Below, in pieces: positions 16,762 through 25,846 of a stretch of 64,000 nucleotides of DNA. Position 1 is the first letter of the stretch; each line of letters starts with the position of its first letter. Source of the DNA: Altericroceibacterium indicum (GTDB taxonomy: Bacteria > Pseudomonadota > Alphaproteobacteria > Sphingomonadales > Sphingomonadaceae); NCBI RefSeq assembly GCF_009828105.1, contig NZ_WTYQ01000003.1:124001-188000 (forward strand), in the 5' to 3' direction. Below the pieces are notes generated by a model. That model saw only the letters and a list, made by a program, of their open reading frames with translations, had not been told where the DNA came from and did no database searches. Made by a program: the position numbers and the translations under genes.

Positions 16762-18192
16762 ATGAGCAATTATCCAGAACTCTATATGATGATTGATGGT
16801 GAGAAGGTAACCGGAGGCAATCGAGAGACCTTCAACGTCGTCAATCCAGCGACAGGAGAAACCATCGGAGCCTTGCCTCTGGCTGATGCGGCCGACCTTG
16901 ATCGCGCTCTGGAGGTTGCGGAAAAAGGCTTCAAAATCTGGCGTAAATCCTCGCCTCAGGACCGCGCCAATGTGCTGCAGGGTGCGGCCAGACTGATGAT
17001 GGAACGGCGCGAAGATCTGGCCCGCACGGCCACAATGGAACAGGGTAAGCCACTTGCCGAAGCACGCATCGAAGTGATGATGAATGTTGGCCTGTTCAAT
17101 TTCTACGCAGGCGAAGTATTCCGCCTGTATGGCCGCGAACTGGTTCGCCCGGAAGGCACGCGCTCCACTGTCCGGCATGAACCTGTCGGTCCTGTAGCCG
17201 CTTTTGCACCGTGGAATTTCCCGCTCGGCAATCCGGGGCGCAAACTGGGCGCACCGATCGCAGCGGGTTGCTCTGTGATCCTGAAATCTGCCGAAGAAAC
17301 GCCGGCTTCTGCGCTGGGCGTGCTGCAATGCCTGCTGGATGCGGGGCTTCCCAAGGAGGTGGCACAGGCTGTTTTTGGTGTGCCTGATGAAGTCAGCCGC
17401 CATCTGCTTGGCTCCCCCATCATCCGCAAACTCTCTTTCACCGGATCGACCGTAGTGGGTAAGCATCTGGCCCGTTTGGCGACGGAAAACATGCAGCGCA
17501 CCACGATGGAATTGGGCGGACATGGCCCGGTTCTCGTGTTTGATGATGTAGATGTGGAGCGTGTGCTCAACACCGCTGTGGGCGGCAAATATCGCAATGC
17601 CGGGCAGGTTTGCGTCAGCCCGACGCGCTTTATCGTGCAGGAAAATGTCTTCGCCAAATTCCGCGATGGCTTTGTTGAACGCGCTCAGAAGATCAAAGTT
17701 GGTAATGGTCTGGATGACGATACGCAGATGGGGCCGATGGCCAATGCCCGGCGCCCTGAAGCCATTGACCGGCTGATCGCCAATGCCAAGGGAAAGGGCG
17801 CTATTCTCAACACTGGCGGGGAGCGGATTGGCAATCAGGGGTTCTTCTATGCCCCTTCTGTTCTGTCTGAAATTCCGCTTGATGCCAACATCATGAATGA
17901 AGAGCCTTTTGGCCCGGTAGCACTGATCAATCCCTTTAAAAATGAAGAGGATATGATCGCAGAAGCCAACCGCCTGCCATATGGTCTGGCGGCCTATGCC
18001 TGGACTGAAGACTATAAGCGCCAGCAGCGTCTCGGGGTGGAATTGGAAGCCGGAATGATCGGCATCAACAGCCATATGATTGGCGGATCGGATTCCCCCT
18101 TTGGCGGGGTCAAATGGTCCGGCCACGGCAGTGAAGATGGCCCAGAAGGCGTGCGCGCCTGCATGGTCACCAAGGCTGTTCACGAGGGGTAG
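16762..18192 (+). CDS. NAD(P)-dependent aldehyde dehydrogenase
   Basis: ALDH superfamily enzyme of 476 residues, succinate-semialdehyde-dehydrogenase-like in length. It has FAPWNFPLGN, the cofactor loop FTGSTVVGK, the glutamate motif MELGGHGP, the nucleophile cysteine in AGQVCVSPTRF and the C-terminal EEPFGPVALI block. ATG 16762 has GAGGA 6 bases upstream. Lying directly before ligW, its likely substrate is an aromatic aldehyde, for example oxidation of a 5-formyl group to the 5-carboxyl form that LigW needs. That role is inferred from position. An open frame of 515 codons lies antisense and is a shadow. Confidence 0.88.
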   Translation: MSNYPELYMMIDGEKVTGGNRETFNVVNPATGETIGALPLADAADLDRALEVAEKGFKIWRKSSPQDRANVLQGAARLMMERREDLARTATMEQGKPLAEARIEVMMNVGLFNFYAGEVFRLYGRELVRPEGTRSTVRHEPVGPVAAFAPWNFPLGNPGRKLGAPIAAGCSVILKSAEETPASALGVLQCLLDAGLPKEVAQAVFGVPDEVSRHLLGSPIIRKLSFTGSTVVGKHLARLATENMQRTTMELGGHGPVLVFDDVDVERVLNTAVGGKYRNAGQVCVSPTRFIVQENVFAKFRDGFVERAQKIKVGNGLDDDTQMGPMANARRPEAIDRLIANAKGKGAILNTGGERIGNQGFFYAPSVLSEIPLDANIMNEEPFGPVALINPFKNEEDMIAEANRLPYGLAAYAWTEDYKRQQRLGVELEAGMIGINSHMIGGSDSPFGGVKWSGHGSEDGPEGVRACMVTKAVHEG

Positions 18193-18266
18193 AAAGGCAC
18201 TGAACGGAGGCAAAGAGGGCCACAAAGACCTCTAAAGGTTCCAAGAAATAGGAGAGGATGCGCAGC

Positions 18267-19325
18267 ATGACACAGACTGAACTCAAAACCGGAGGCGAGC
18301 GTGGCTATCTGCGCATCGCCACCGAAGAAGCCTTCGCCACCAGAGAATTGATCGAGGCGATCATGAAGCTGGTGAAAGATGGCAAAGCCGATAAGGGCAC
18401 AGAAAGCCTGTGGGGCTTTTACGCTGCCAGCCCTTCAGAGCGGGCGCAGTGGATTATGGAAAGCCTCTATGATCTGAATGACAAACGCATCGCTGATATG
18501 GACCGGATGGGAATCGACAAGGCCATCCTGTCGCTCACCTCTCCCGGTGTGCAGCCCTTGTTTGATGTCGATCAGGCCAAGGGCATTGTCACCCGCGCGA
18601 ATGATTTTCTGAAAGAACGCTGCGAAGCGCATCCTGATCGCTTCTATGGCACGGTGGCCGTGGTACCGCAGGACCCGGAATGGTCCGCTGAAGAAATCCG
18701 CCGAGGCAAGGAAGAGCTGGGTTTCCATGCGGTGATGGTGAACAGCCATACGCAGGGGCATTATCTGGATGAAGAACAGTTTGACCCCATCCTCAAAGCC
18801 TGTGTCGAATATGATCTGCCGCTTTATATCCATCCCCAGGGCCCGCCGGATAAGCTGATCGGCGATATGGTGGAAACCGGGCTTGATGGCGCAGTGTTCG
18901 GCTTTGGTGTGGAAACGAGCTATCATCTGCTCCGCCTCCTCACCATCGGCATTTTCGACAAATATCCGAGCCTTCAGATCATGGCCGGCCATGGCTGCGA
19001 AGCGCTGCCTTATTGGCTCTATCGCACCAATTACATGCATCAAGCCGGTGTGCGCTCCAACCGCTATAAGCGGATGAAGCCGTTGAAGCATGATCTGTTC
19101 TATTACATGCGCAACAATGTGCTGGGCACCACCAGCGGCCTGCCGTTTGAACCGGCAATCAAGCTGATGATCGAGGTTATGGGCGAAGACCGCGTGATGT
19201 ACGCGATGGATTACCCATATGAATATGTCGCCGAAGAAGTGCGCATCATGGATAATCTTTCCATCCCCGATGCACAGAAGAAAAAGCTCATGCAAACCAA
19301 CGCAGAGCGCTGGTTCAAACTGTAA
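18267..19325 (+). CDS. ligW: LigW-type 5-carboxyvanillate decarboxylase
   Basis: Amidohydrolase-superfamily metal-dependent decarboxylase of 352 residues. LigW removes the 5-carboxyl group of 5-carboxyvanillate to give vanillate, a late step for biphenyl and phenylcoumaran lignin dimers. The N-terminus MTQTELKTGGERGYLRIATE follows SYK-6 LigW almost residue for residue. Metal ligands map well: Glu20 (ATEEAF), His189 (YIHP), His242 and Asp315 (YAMDYPY), matching Glu19, His188, His241 and Asp314 of LigW shifted by one. ATG 18267 has GGAGAGG upstream. Around His242 the segment reads GHGCEALP where I remember GHMGEALP, so activity on a related hydroxy-aryl acid is possible. Confidence 0.88.
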   Translation: MTQTELKTGGERGYLRIATEEAFATRELIEAIMKLVKDGKADKGTESLWGFYAASPSERAQWIMESLYDLNDKRIADMDRMGIDKAILSLTSPGVQPLFDVDQAKGIVTRANDFLKERCEAHPDRFYGTVAVVPQDPEWSAEEIRRGKEELGFHAVMVNSHTQGHYLDEEQFDPILKACVEYDLPLYIHPQGPPDKLIGDMVETGLDGAVFGFGVETSYHLLRLLTIGIFDKYPSLQIMAGHGCEALPYWLYRTNYMHQAGVRSNRYKRMKPLKHDLFYYMRNNVLGTTSGLPFEPAIKLMIEVMGEDRVMYAMDYPYEYVAEEVRIMDNLSIPDAQKKKLMQTNAERWFKL

Positions 19326-19349
19326 TTGAGCCCATCAGAGGAGAATTGT

Positions 19350-20207
19350 ATGACGATCTATGGAGTAACCGGCGCAACCGGCAAACTCGGCCATTTCGTT
19401 CTTGATGAGCTTTTGCAGAAAGTGGCTGCCAAGGAAGTGGTGGCCTTTGCCCGCGATCCGGCCAAACTGGCGGATTACGCTGCAATGGGTGTGGATGTGC
19501 GCGCGGCCGATTATGATCAGCCCGAAAAACTGCCGGCCGCCTTTGATGGTGTGGACCGCCTGCTGCTGATTTCAGGCAGCGCACTGGGTGAGCGCCCCCG
19601 CCAGCATCAGGCCGTGATTGACGCGGCCAAGGCGGCGGGCGTGAGCTATATGGCCTATACCTCCATCCTCGATGCGCCGAACACGCCGATCAAGCTGGGC
19701 GAAGAACACCGCGCGACGGAAAAATCGCTCGCCGAAAGCGGGCTGACTTATGATCTGCTGCGCAATGGCTGGTATAATGAAAATTATATCGGCTCACTTG
19801 GCCCCCAGATCGAAGCCGGAGTGATTACCGGCGCTGCTGGCAAGGGCAAGATCTCCTCCGCTTCCCGGTCTGACCTTGCCGCTGGGGCCGCCACTGTGCT
19901 GGTCAACGGCAAGGGAGGTGACATCTATGAACTGGCAGGCGACACGGCCTGGACCATGGACGAATTTGCTGCCGAAGTATCCCGCCAGTCTGGCAAGCCG
20001 GTCAAATATGTCGATATGAGCGAAGCAGACTATACCCAATCACTTGAACAGGTGGGCCTGCCCGATTTCATCGCCAAAGTGGTCGCCAATTCGGGCTACA
20101 GCACCAGCAAGGATGCGCTGTTCAATGATAGCGGGACGCTGGGCAAACTGATCGGCCGTCCCACCACGCCCATCAGCCAGACCATTGCCAAGGCTTTGGG
20201 AAAATGA
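19350..20207 (+). CDS. NmrA/QorB-type NAD(P)H-binding oxidoreductase
   Basis: Atypical SDR of 285 residues with the Rossmann motif VTGATGKLG at the N-terminus and no YxxxK catalytic pair, as in QorB (quinone oxidoreductase 2) and NmrA proteins. SYMAYTSILDAPNTPI and LRNGWYNENY are typical of QorB. It could reduce quinones formed from methoxyphenols in this pathway, or isomerise or reduce an aromatic intermediate. The ribosome binding site is AGAGGAG. It is 24 bp after ligW and co-directional. Confidence 0.82.
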   Translation: MTIYGVTGATGKLGHFVLDELLQKVAAKEVVAFARDPAKLADYAAMGVDVRAADYDQPEKLPAAFDGVDRLLLISGSALGERPRQHQAVIDAAKAAGVSYMAYTSILDAPNTPIKLGEEHRATEKSLAESGLTYDLLRNGWYNENYIGSLGPQIEAGVITGAAGKGKISSASRSDLAAGAATVLVNGKGGDIYELAGDTAWTMDEFAAEVSRQSGKPVKYVDMSEADYTQSLEQVGLPDFIAKVVANSGYSTSKDALFNDSGTLGKLIGRPTTPISQTIAKALGK

Positions 20208-20236
20208 TTCCCAACCGCCGAAGCTCATGACCATTT

Positions 20237-20277
20237 TGCCCTGCTGCCATCATCAAAAACTATAAGGCAGCGGGGCA
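20237..20277 (+). other. Hairpin inside the ligW operon
   Basis: Arms TGCCCTGCTGCC and GGCAGCGGGGCA (12 bp with one wobble pair) around a 17-base loop between the NmrA-type gene and the second MFS gene, in a 120 bp gap. No T run follows. It may set relative expression of the two halves of the operon by processing or partial termination. Confidence 0.5.
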
Positions 20278-20327
20278 GTGCAGCTTGAATATGTCAGGTG
20301 TAGCTGCAAAATTTCCAGAGGATGCCC

Positions 20328-21962
20328 ATGGCGACACCCAATGCCGCAGCCCCGAAAATGGCTGCTTCCACCAAGGTCAGCCGAGCCGGCTGGTATGCGC
20401 TGACGCTCGTTTCGCTGACTCAGGCCATGAGCCTGCTCGATCGGCAAATCCTGTCGATTCTGGCCACCAACATCCGCGAAGACCTTCATATAGGCGATGC
20501 CGAACTGGGCCTGCTTTACGGCACGGTTTTTGCGCTGTTCTATGCGCTGTTCTCTTTACCTCTGGGGCGGCTGGCCGATGGCTGGTTGCGCGGCAAATTG
20601 CTCGCCATTTGCATCACTATCTGGTCATTTTCGGCAGGGCTGGCCGCCTTTGCCAGTGGCTTTGGCCTGCTCGCCATTTCACGCCTTGGTGTTGGCATCG
20701 GAGAAGCCGCCGCACAACCGGCTGGCAACAGTCTCATTTTCGATGAATTCCCCAAAGCCCGGCGCGGGATCGCCATGGCCGCCATGGCCATTGCTGTGGC
20801 AGTCGGGCTGGGCCTGTCGATGATTTTGGGCGGGATTGCTGCCGATTGGTGGGATAAAACCTACGCGCAAGGCAATGCCCCGCTTGGCTTTTCGGGCTGG
20901 CAATTTGCCTTCATCATCGCATCGCTTCCCGGCTTTATTCTCGCCATCCTGCTCTATCGGATGAAAGAACCCCGGCGCGGCGCGATGGAAGGGATTGAAA
21001 GCCCCAAAGATCCGCACCCATTCAAGGCCAGTGCCGCAATGCTGGGCGCAGTGACACCGGGCACCAATTGGTTCCTCCTCTGGCATCGCGGTGCCAGCAA
21101 AAAACAATGGACGATCAACCTTGTCGGCCTCGCGCTGATCGCCATTTTCGTGGTCAGTATGATTAGCTGGACACAGAGCTTTTCACCCCGCCCTCCGCTT
21201 GAAATCGGCAGCTTCCACCTCAACCCGCATGTCCTGCAATGGCTGGTGGTGGGTTTTGGCCTGTTTGTGGTGCTCAACCTGTTTCAAAGCTTCAAGCTGA
21301 CCGACGCTCCTACCGCAGCAGTTGTCTTGTCCCCTTCCCTGCTCATGCTGATTTTGGTCGGCGGTTTGCAGACCGCCATCAATTATGGCGTGATGGGTTT
21401 CACACCGAGCTTTATCATGCGCTCCTATGGGTTAAGCGCAGGCGAGACGGGCTTGCAATTCGGCTTGCTGGCCGCCGCACTGGGAGTGATGGGGCCGCTG
21501 ATCGCCGGGCCACTGACTGATCTGGTGAACAAACATCTGGCAGGCGCTGGCAGAGTGGGCCTTGCGCTCTTCTCTCTGGGGGCTTCGCCACTGCTCGCCA
21601 TCTGGGTCTATAGTGCAGACACATCCGGTAGCTTCTACTTACGCTTCACACTTTACAGCCTGATCCTGACAATGTGGATGCCGCCGCTTTATTCCATGAT
21701 GTATGATCTGGTGCTGCCCCGGATGCGCGGTGTAACCTCTTCGCTCTATATTATGGTTTCAACATTGCTTGGCCTGGGGATTGGCCCCTATGCCGTGGGC
21801 ATGATCAGTGATGCCAATGGCGGCGATCTGGCCTCTGCCATTATATCGATCAATCTGGTTTCACCTGTTATCATCACCCTGCTGATCATCGTGATGATTC
21901 GTGTCAATCGCGATGAAGCCAGTGTGCTCGACCGGGCACGCGCTGCAGGAGAGAAAGTCTGA
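20328..21962 (+). CDS. MFS transporter, second of the island
   Basis: Major facilitator of 544 residues with about 12-14 hydrophobic helices; SLLDRQILSILATNIRED in helix 1 and GRLADGWLRGK in the first loop fit the spinster/hexuronate-like MFS group. It has an unusually long central region (about residues 210-300) with an extra hydrophobic helix. ATG 20328 is used (AGAGG 6 bases before). The stop overlaps the next ATG by one base (TGATG), so it is tightly coupled to the benzoylformate-decarboxylase-like gene and probably transports that enzyme's substrate or a precursor. Confidence 0.85.
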   Translation: MATPNAAAPKMAASTKVSRAGWYALTLVSLTQAMSLLDRQILSILATNIREDLHIGDAELGLLYGTVFALFYALFSLPLGRLADGWLRGKLLAICITIWSFSAGLAAFASGFGLLAISRLGVGIGEAAAQPAGNSLIFDEFPKARRGIAMAAMAIAVAVGLGLSMILGGIAADWWDKTYAQGNAPLGFSGWQFAFIIASLPGFILAILLYRMKEPRRGAMEGIESPKDPHPFKASAAMLGAVTPGTNWFLLWHRGASKKQWTINLVGLALIAIFVVSMISWTQSFSPRPPLEIGSFHLNPHVLQWLVVGFGLFVVLNLFQSFKLTDAPTAAVVLSPSLLMLILVGGLQTAINYGVMGFTPSFIMRSYGLSAGETGLQFGLLAAALGVMGPLIAGPLTDLVNKHLAGAGRVGLALFSLGASPLLAIWVYSADTSGSFYLRFTLYSLILTMWMPPLYSMMYDLVLPRMRGVTSSLYIMVSTLLGLGIGPYAVGMISDANGGDLASAIISINLVSPVIITLLIIVMIRVNRDEASVLDRARAAGEKV

Positions 21963-23509
21963 TGCCCACCGTCCGCGAAGTCTCGTTCAAAATCTTTCAG
22001 CATTTCGGGGTCGACCGCCTGTTCGGCAATCCCGGCTCCACCGAATTGCCGATGCTGAAAGCAATGCCGGAAGGCTTCGACTATGTGCTGGGTCTCAATG
22101 AGGCAGTGGTGGTGGGCATGGCCGACGGTTTTGCCCGGTCCAGCGGGAAGCCAGCGCTGGTCAACCTCCACTCTTCGGCCGGGACGGGCCACGCACTGGG
22201 CAATCTCTTCACCGCCTTTCGCAATCATGCGCCGGTGGTGGTGACAGCAGGCCAGCAGGCGCGGTCCATCCTGCCCTATGACCCCTTCCTCTTTGCCGAA
22301 CGAGCAACAGAATTTCCGCAGCCTTACGTCAAATGGGCGTGTGAACCGGCACGGGCTGAAGATGTGCCGCAAGCGCTGCTGCGCGCTTTCCATATCGCGC
22401 TGACCCCACCGATGGGGCCGGTTTTCGTCTCGATCCCGGTGGATGATTGGGACCGCGAATGCGAAATGCCGGGGCTGCCTGATCTTTCACTCGAAACTCT
22501 GGCTACACCCACCGGGCTGGATCGCCTCGCCGCTTTGCTCAACGAAGCCTCCCGTCCGGCGCTGGTCCTCGGCACCGGTACGGCGGATAGCCATGGCTGG
22601 GAGGGCGCTATTGCGCTCGCTGAAAAAAGCGGGGCGAGCGTGTGGGTCGCGCCTTTTGCAGCGCGTGAAGTTTTCCCGGAAAACCACCCGCAATTTGCCG
22701 GTTTCCTACCCGCCATGCGCGAAGATATTGTCCGCCTGCTGTCGGACCATGATGCCATCCTCGTCGCAGGCGCTCCGGTGTTCACCTATCATGTCGAAGG
22801 CAGCGGGCCGCATTGGCCGACCCATGCCAAGCTCGCCGCGTTGAGCGATACGCAAAGCCACCTCGCCGCCCTTCCCGGTGATGCGCTGGGTGTGCTGGGC
22901 AGTGTCGGCCCGGCGCTGGCAGCATTGGCGGACACAGTGAACCCCCGCAGCTTTGCAGGCAAGCAACACTCTCTCGACACGCCCGATGCTGAGATGACCG
23001 ACCGCTATGTCCTGTCGCGTATTGCCGCGCTTCGGCCTGACAATGCTGTGGTGGTGGAAGAAGCGCCCACGGCGCGCGGTCCAATGCATGACAATTTGCC
23101 GATTCTACGCGAAGGAGGCTTCTTCACCTGCGCCAGCGGAGGGCTTGGCTATGGCCTGCCAGCTGCGATTGGCGCAGCTTTCGGGCAGAGCGACAAGGTG
23201 CTCGCCGTGCTGGGCGATGGCGGGGCGATGTACACTATTCAGGGCATCTATTCAGCCAAGCTCCATGATGCGAATATCAGCTTCCTGATTCTCAACAATT
23301 CACGCTATGCCGCGCTGCAAGGCTTTGCCAGCCACTTCGGGATGAATTCTGTGCCCGGCACCGATCTGGAAGGCATCGACTTTGTGAAGCTCGCCGAAGC
23401 GCAAGGTATCCCTGCCCGCAAGGTGGACGATACAAGCGATCTGGACGCAGCCCTTGCATGGAGCTTTGCCGCAGAAGGCCCGACCCTCGTCGATCTCAGG
23501 ATCGCTTGA
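21962..23509 (+). CDS. Benzoylformate-decarboxylase-like ThDP enzyme
   Basis: Thiamine-diphosphate-dependent 2-oxoacid decarboxylase of 515 residues. Catalytic residues of Pseudomonas benzoylformate decarboxylase are all here at matching positions: Ser26 (GNPGSTELP), Glu47 (LNEAVV), His70 (LVNLHSSAGTGHALGN) and His277 (APVFTYH, equivalent to His281). The ThDP/Mg motif starts LGDGGAMYTIQG and runs to ILNN. It likely decarboxylates an aryl-glyoxylate such as vanilloylformate to the benzaldehyde; that exact substrate is inference. Last gene of the plus-strand operon; it converges on the DUF3237 gene. Confidence 0.88.
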   Translation: MPTVREVSFKIFQHFGVDRLFGNPGSTELPMLKAMPEGFDYVLGLNEAVVVGMADGFARSSGKPALVNLHSSAGTGHALGNLFTAFRNHAPVVVTAGQQARSILPYDPFLFAERATEFPQPYVKWACEPARAEDVPQALLRAFHIALTPPMGPVFVSIPVDDWDRECEMPGLPDLSLETLATPTGLDRLAALLNEASRPALVLGTGTADSHGWEGAIALAEKSGASVWVAPFAAREVFPENHPQFAGFLPAMREDIVRLLSDHDAILVAGAPVFTYHVEGSGPHWPTHAKLAALSDTQSHLAALPGDALGVLGSVGPALAALADTVNPRSFAGKQHSLDTPDAEMTDRYVLSRIAALRPDNAVVVEEAPTARGPMHDNLPILREGGFFTCASGGLGYGLPAAIGAAFGQSDKVLAVLGDGGAMYTIQGIYSAKLHDANISFLILNNSRYAALQGFASHFGMNSVPGTDLEGIDFVKLAEAQGIPARKVDDTSDLDAALAWSFAAEGPTLVDLRIA

Positions 23510-23535
23510 GAGCCGCGCCACATAAGAGTTGAAGG

Positions 23536-23997
23536 TCAGGTAACGCGCCAGACCCACAGCTTGATGCCAAATTCATAACGCGCGCCCGAGCAGATGAAGA
23601 TCGACTTGTTCATCCAGTCATAGGGGCCTTCGGGCGCGATAAATTCGGGCACCGTGCGGAAGTAATATTCCGCCGGGTCCACCTCTTCCCCCGCTGCCAG
23701 CCGCGCCATCACATCGGGCGGGCCATGGCGTAATCCCCGATTGCGGATCTGAATAATCGCACCATCATCTGTCTCGATGGCATAGAGTGCATCAGCCACG
23801 GTCACACCATCGTGCCGGGTCAATTGCCAATCGGCCGAGCTGCCCATCAGCTTCCCGCTTATTTTCGGGCCTTTGACATAACCGCCCTCATTGATCGGAA
23901 TGATCCGGCGGGTGCCATCCATCGTCTTGCCGATAGGTTTGGGGGCACCCAAATCGCCCCCCGCTTCATAGACAAACTCAAGTTCTGGCTTGATCAT
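23536..23997 (-). CDS. DUF3237 domain protein
   Basis: A 153-residue protein that is one DUF3237 domain, a small beta-barrel family of unknown function; GDDGAIIQIRNRGLRHG-type strands and YYFRTVPEFIAPEGPYDW are its hallmarks. No signal peptide. ATG 23997 is chosen (GGGAGA upstream) because it begins MIKPELEFVYEA, the usual family start; the frame runs on to 24078 without family residues. It is divergent from the GMC oxidoreductase gene, sharing a 107 bp promoter region, which suggests a joint role in side-chain oxidation. Confidence 0.8.
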   Translation of the reverse strand: MIKPELEFVYEAGGDLGAPKPIGKTMDGTRRIIPINEGGYVKGPKISGKLMGSSADWQLTRHDGVTVADALYAIETDDGAIIQIRNRGLRHGPPDVMARLAAGEEVDPAEYYFRTVPEFIAPEGPYDWMNKSIFICSGARYEFGIKLWVWRVT

Positions 23998-24044
23998 CTG
24001 GCATTTCTCCCAAAGAGTGGTAATGGATAAATAAACAAAAAACT

Positions 24045-24080
24045 GAGTGCACCGGGCGAACGAATCGCACGATTGCACTC
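24045..24080. promoter_or_regulatory. Nested inverted repeats between the DUF3237 and GMC genes
   Basis: Outer arms GAGTGCA and TGCACTC lie 22 bases apart; an inner pair AATCG and CGATT sits at 24063-24074. They are placed in the divergent promoter region and could bind a dimeric or tetrameric regulator. Confidence 0.4.
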
Positions 24081-24104
24081 AAAAAACAACGAGAGGAGTT
24101 TTGG

Positions 24105-25766
24105 ATGGCTGCGGACCTTTACGCGGACTATGTCATTGTCGGGGCCGGAAGTGCCGGATGTGTTCTGGCTAATCGGTTGACAGAAAGCGGCAAATACAAA
24201 GTGGTTCTTCTGGAGGCGGGCGGGGATGATCGCCCGATGAAAGAACCGAGCCAGTTCATGTCCAACATGATGATCCACACGCCCATCGGCTTTGGCAAGA
24301 CGCTGAATGATCCGAAGGTCAATTGGCTCTATGAAACCGAAGTGGATGAAGGCTCGGGCAATCGCAGCCACAAATGGCCTAAGGGCAAAGTGCTGGGCGG
24401 CTCCAGCTCAATCAACGGAATGCTCTATATTCGCGGTCAATCAGCCGATTATGACGGTTGGGCGCAATTGGGTGCACGTGGCTGGAGCTACGATGATGTC
24501 CTGCCCTATTTCCGCAAGAGCGAACATCAGGAGCGCGGTGAATGCGATGTGCATGGTTCAGGCGGCCCGCTCAATGTGGCTGACTTTTCTGAACACCACC
24601 CGGTAAGCGCCGCGCTGATTGACGCCTGCGTTGAAGCGGGCATCCCTTATCGCGATGATATTAACACCGGCGATCAGGAAGGTGTGAGCTGGTTCCAGCT
24701 GACCTGGAAGAAGGGCCGCCGCCATTCCGCCGCTGTGGGCTATCTGCATCCGGCGATGAAGCGCTCCAACCTCACGGTTGAAACCCGTGCGATGACCACG
24801 CGGATCATTTTCAACGGCAAGAAGGCTGTCGGCGTCGAATTCAATCAGCGCGGCGAAACGCGCAAAGTCATGGTCGGCCGCGAAGTCATCCTTGCCGCAG
24901 GTTCAGTGGAAAGCCCCAAGCTGCTGGAAATTTCCGGCGTTGGTCAGGGCGCGCTGCTGCAAAAGCTGGGTGTGAACGTGGTGCATGAATCACCTATGGT
25001 TGGTGAAAATCTGCAGGATCACTTCATGATCGGCTGTCAGGCCCGGCTGAAGGAAGATTGGCACTCGATCAACCACCTTTCGACCGGCCTCAATCTGGCC
25101 AAGGAGGTCGCCAAATACGGCCTTGGGCGTAAAGGCCTGCTTTCCTATCCGGTGGCGCATGGCACAGCCTTTGCCAAAACCCGGCCGGAACTGGAAAACC
25201 CCGACGTCCAAATTCACGTCATGGCGGCCAGCATGGACATTGCCGAACTCAACGCCACACAGGCCTTGCAGCTTGAAAAAGAACCCGGCCTTGCGTCCAA
25301 CCCTTGCCAGTTGCGGCCAGAATCGCGCGGCTCGATCCACGCAAGAACACCCAATGGCAATGACCACCCTTCGATCACGCCGAACTATCTGTCCGATCCG
25401 CTGGATCGGGAATCGGCCGTGGCTCAGCTCAAGCTGGTTCGCAAAATCTGGCAGCAGCCAGCTTTGATCCCGTATCTGAAAGAGCCGGGTGACCCGTTTG
25501 GTGATACGGATGATCAGATGCTGGAATATGCCAAGATCGCAGGGGGCACGCTTTATCACCCGGTCGGCACGGTGGCGATGGGTCCAGATGATCGCGCGCC
25601 GCTGACGCCTGACCTCAAGGTGCGCGGTGTAGAAGGCCTGCGCGTGATTGACGCATCGGTGATGCCGAAAATCATTTCCGGCAACACCAATGCCCCCACC
25701 ATCATGATCGGTGAAAAGGGCGCAGACCTGATCCTGCAGGATGCGCGTGAAACCGTGATGGCCTGA
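24105..25766 (+). CDS. GMC-family FAD-dependent alcohol oxidoreductase
   Basis: Choline-dehydrogenase-like GMC flavoprotein of 553 residues. It has the dinucleotide-binding VIVGAGSAGCVLANRL (about 10-25), KGKVLGGSSSINGMLYIRG, and the catalytic His in GTLYHPVGTVAMG with Asn in SGNTNAPTIMIG. In SYK-6, GMC enzymes oxidise primary alcohol side chains of lignin compounds (PhcC/PhcD on a phenylcoumaran, HpvZ on beta-hydroxypropiovanillone). A similar role fits here but cannot be fixed to one substrate. GAGAGGAG precedes the ATG. Monocistronic, ended by a bidirectional terminator shared with the dioxygenase gene. Confidence 0.88.
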   Translation: MAADLYADYVIVGAGSAGCVLANRLTESGKYKVVLLEAGGDDRPMKEPSQFMSNMMIHTPIGFGKTLNDPKVNWLYETEVDEGSGNRSHKWPKGKVLGGSSSINGMLYIRGQSADYDGWAQLGARGWSYDDVLPYFRKSEHQERGECDVHGSGGPLNVADFSEHHPVSAALIDACVEAGIPYRDDINTGDQEGVSWFQLTWKKGRRHSAAVGYLHPAMKRSNLTVETRAMTTRIIFNGKKAVGVEFNQRGETRKVMVGREVILAAGSVESPKLLEISGVGQGALLQKLGVNVVHESPMVGENLQDHFMIGCQARLKEDWHSINHLSTGLNLAKEVAKYGLGRKGLLSYPVAHGTAFAKTRPELENPDVQIHVMAASMDIAELNATQALQLEKEPGLASNPCQLRPESRGSIHARTPNGNDHPSITPNYLSDPLDRESAVAQLKLVRKIWQQPALIPYLKEPGDPFGDTDDQMLEYAKIAGGTLYHPVGTVAMGPDDRAPLTPDLKVRGVEGLRVIDASVMPKIISGNTNAPTIMIGEKGADLILQDARETVMA

Positions 25767-25787
25767 GCCATCCATCACTGACATAGA

Positions 25788-25832
25788 AAAGGGCCGCTCC
25801 GGATGATACGGAGCGGCCCTTTCTCTTTCTTT
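25788..25832. terminator. Bidirectional terminator between the GMC and dioxygenase genes
   Basis: Arms AAAGGGCCGCTCCG and CGGAGCGGCCCTTT (14 bp, perfect) with a 7-base loop. The plus strand follows with CTCTTTCTTTT; the A-run on the left serves the minus strand. Confidence 0.85.
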
Positions 25833-25846
25833 TGGGTTTAACCCAG

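Noticed and set aside
16678-18225. Open frame of 515 codons on the minus strand
   Set aside because: Entirely antisense to the aldehyde dehydrogenase gene, no family motifs; a by-product of codon bias. The same holds for long antisense frames at 18435-19295, 24990-25784, 25832-26941, 35866-36888, 49240-50163, 53046-54284, 55702-56700, 58526-59659 and 61398-62405.
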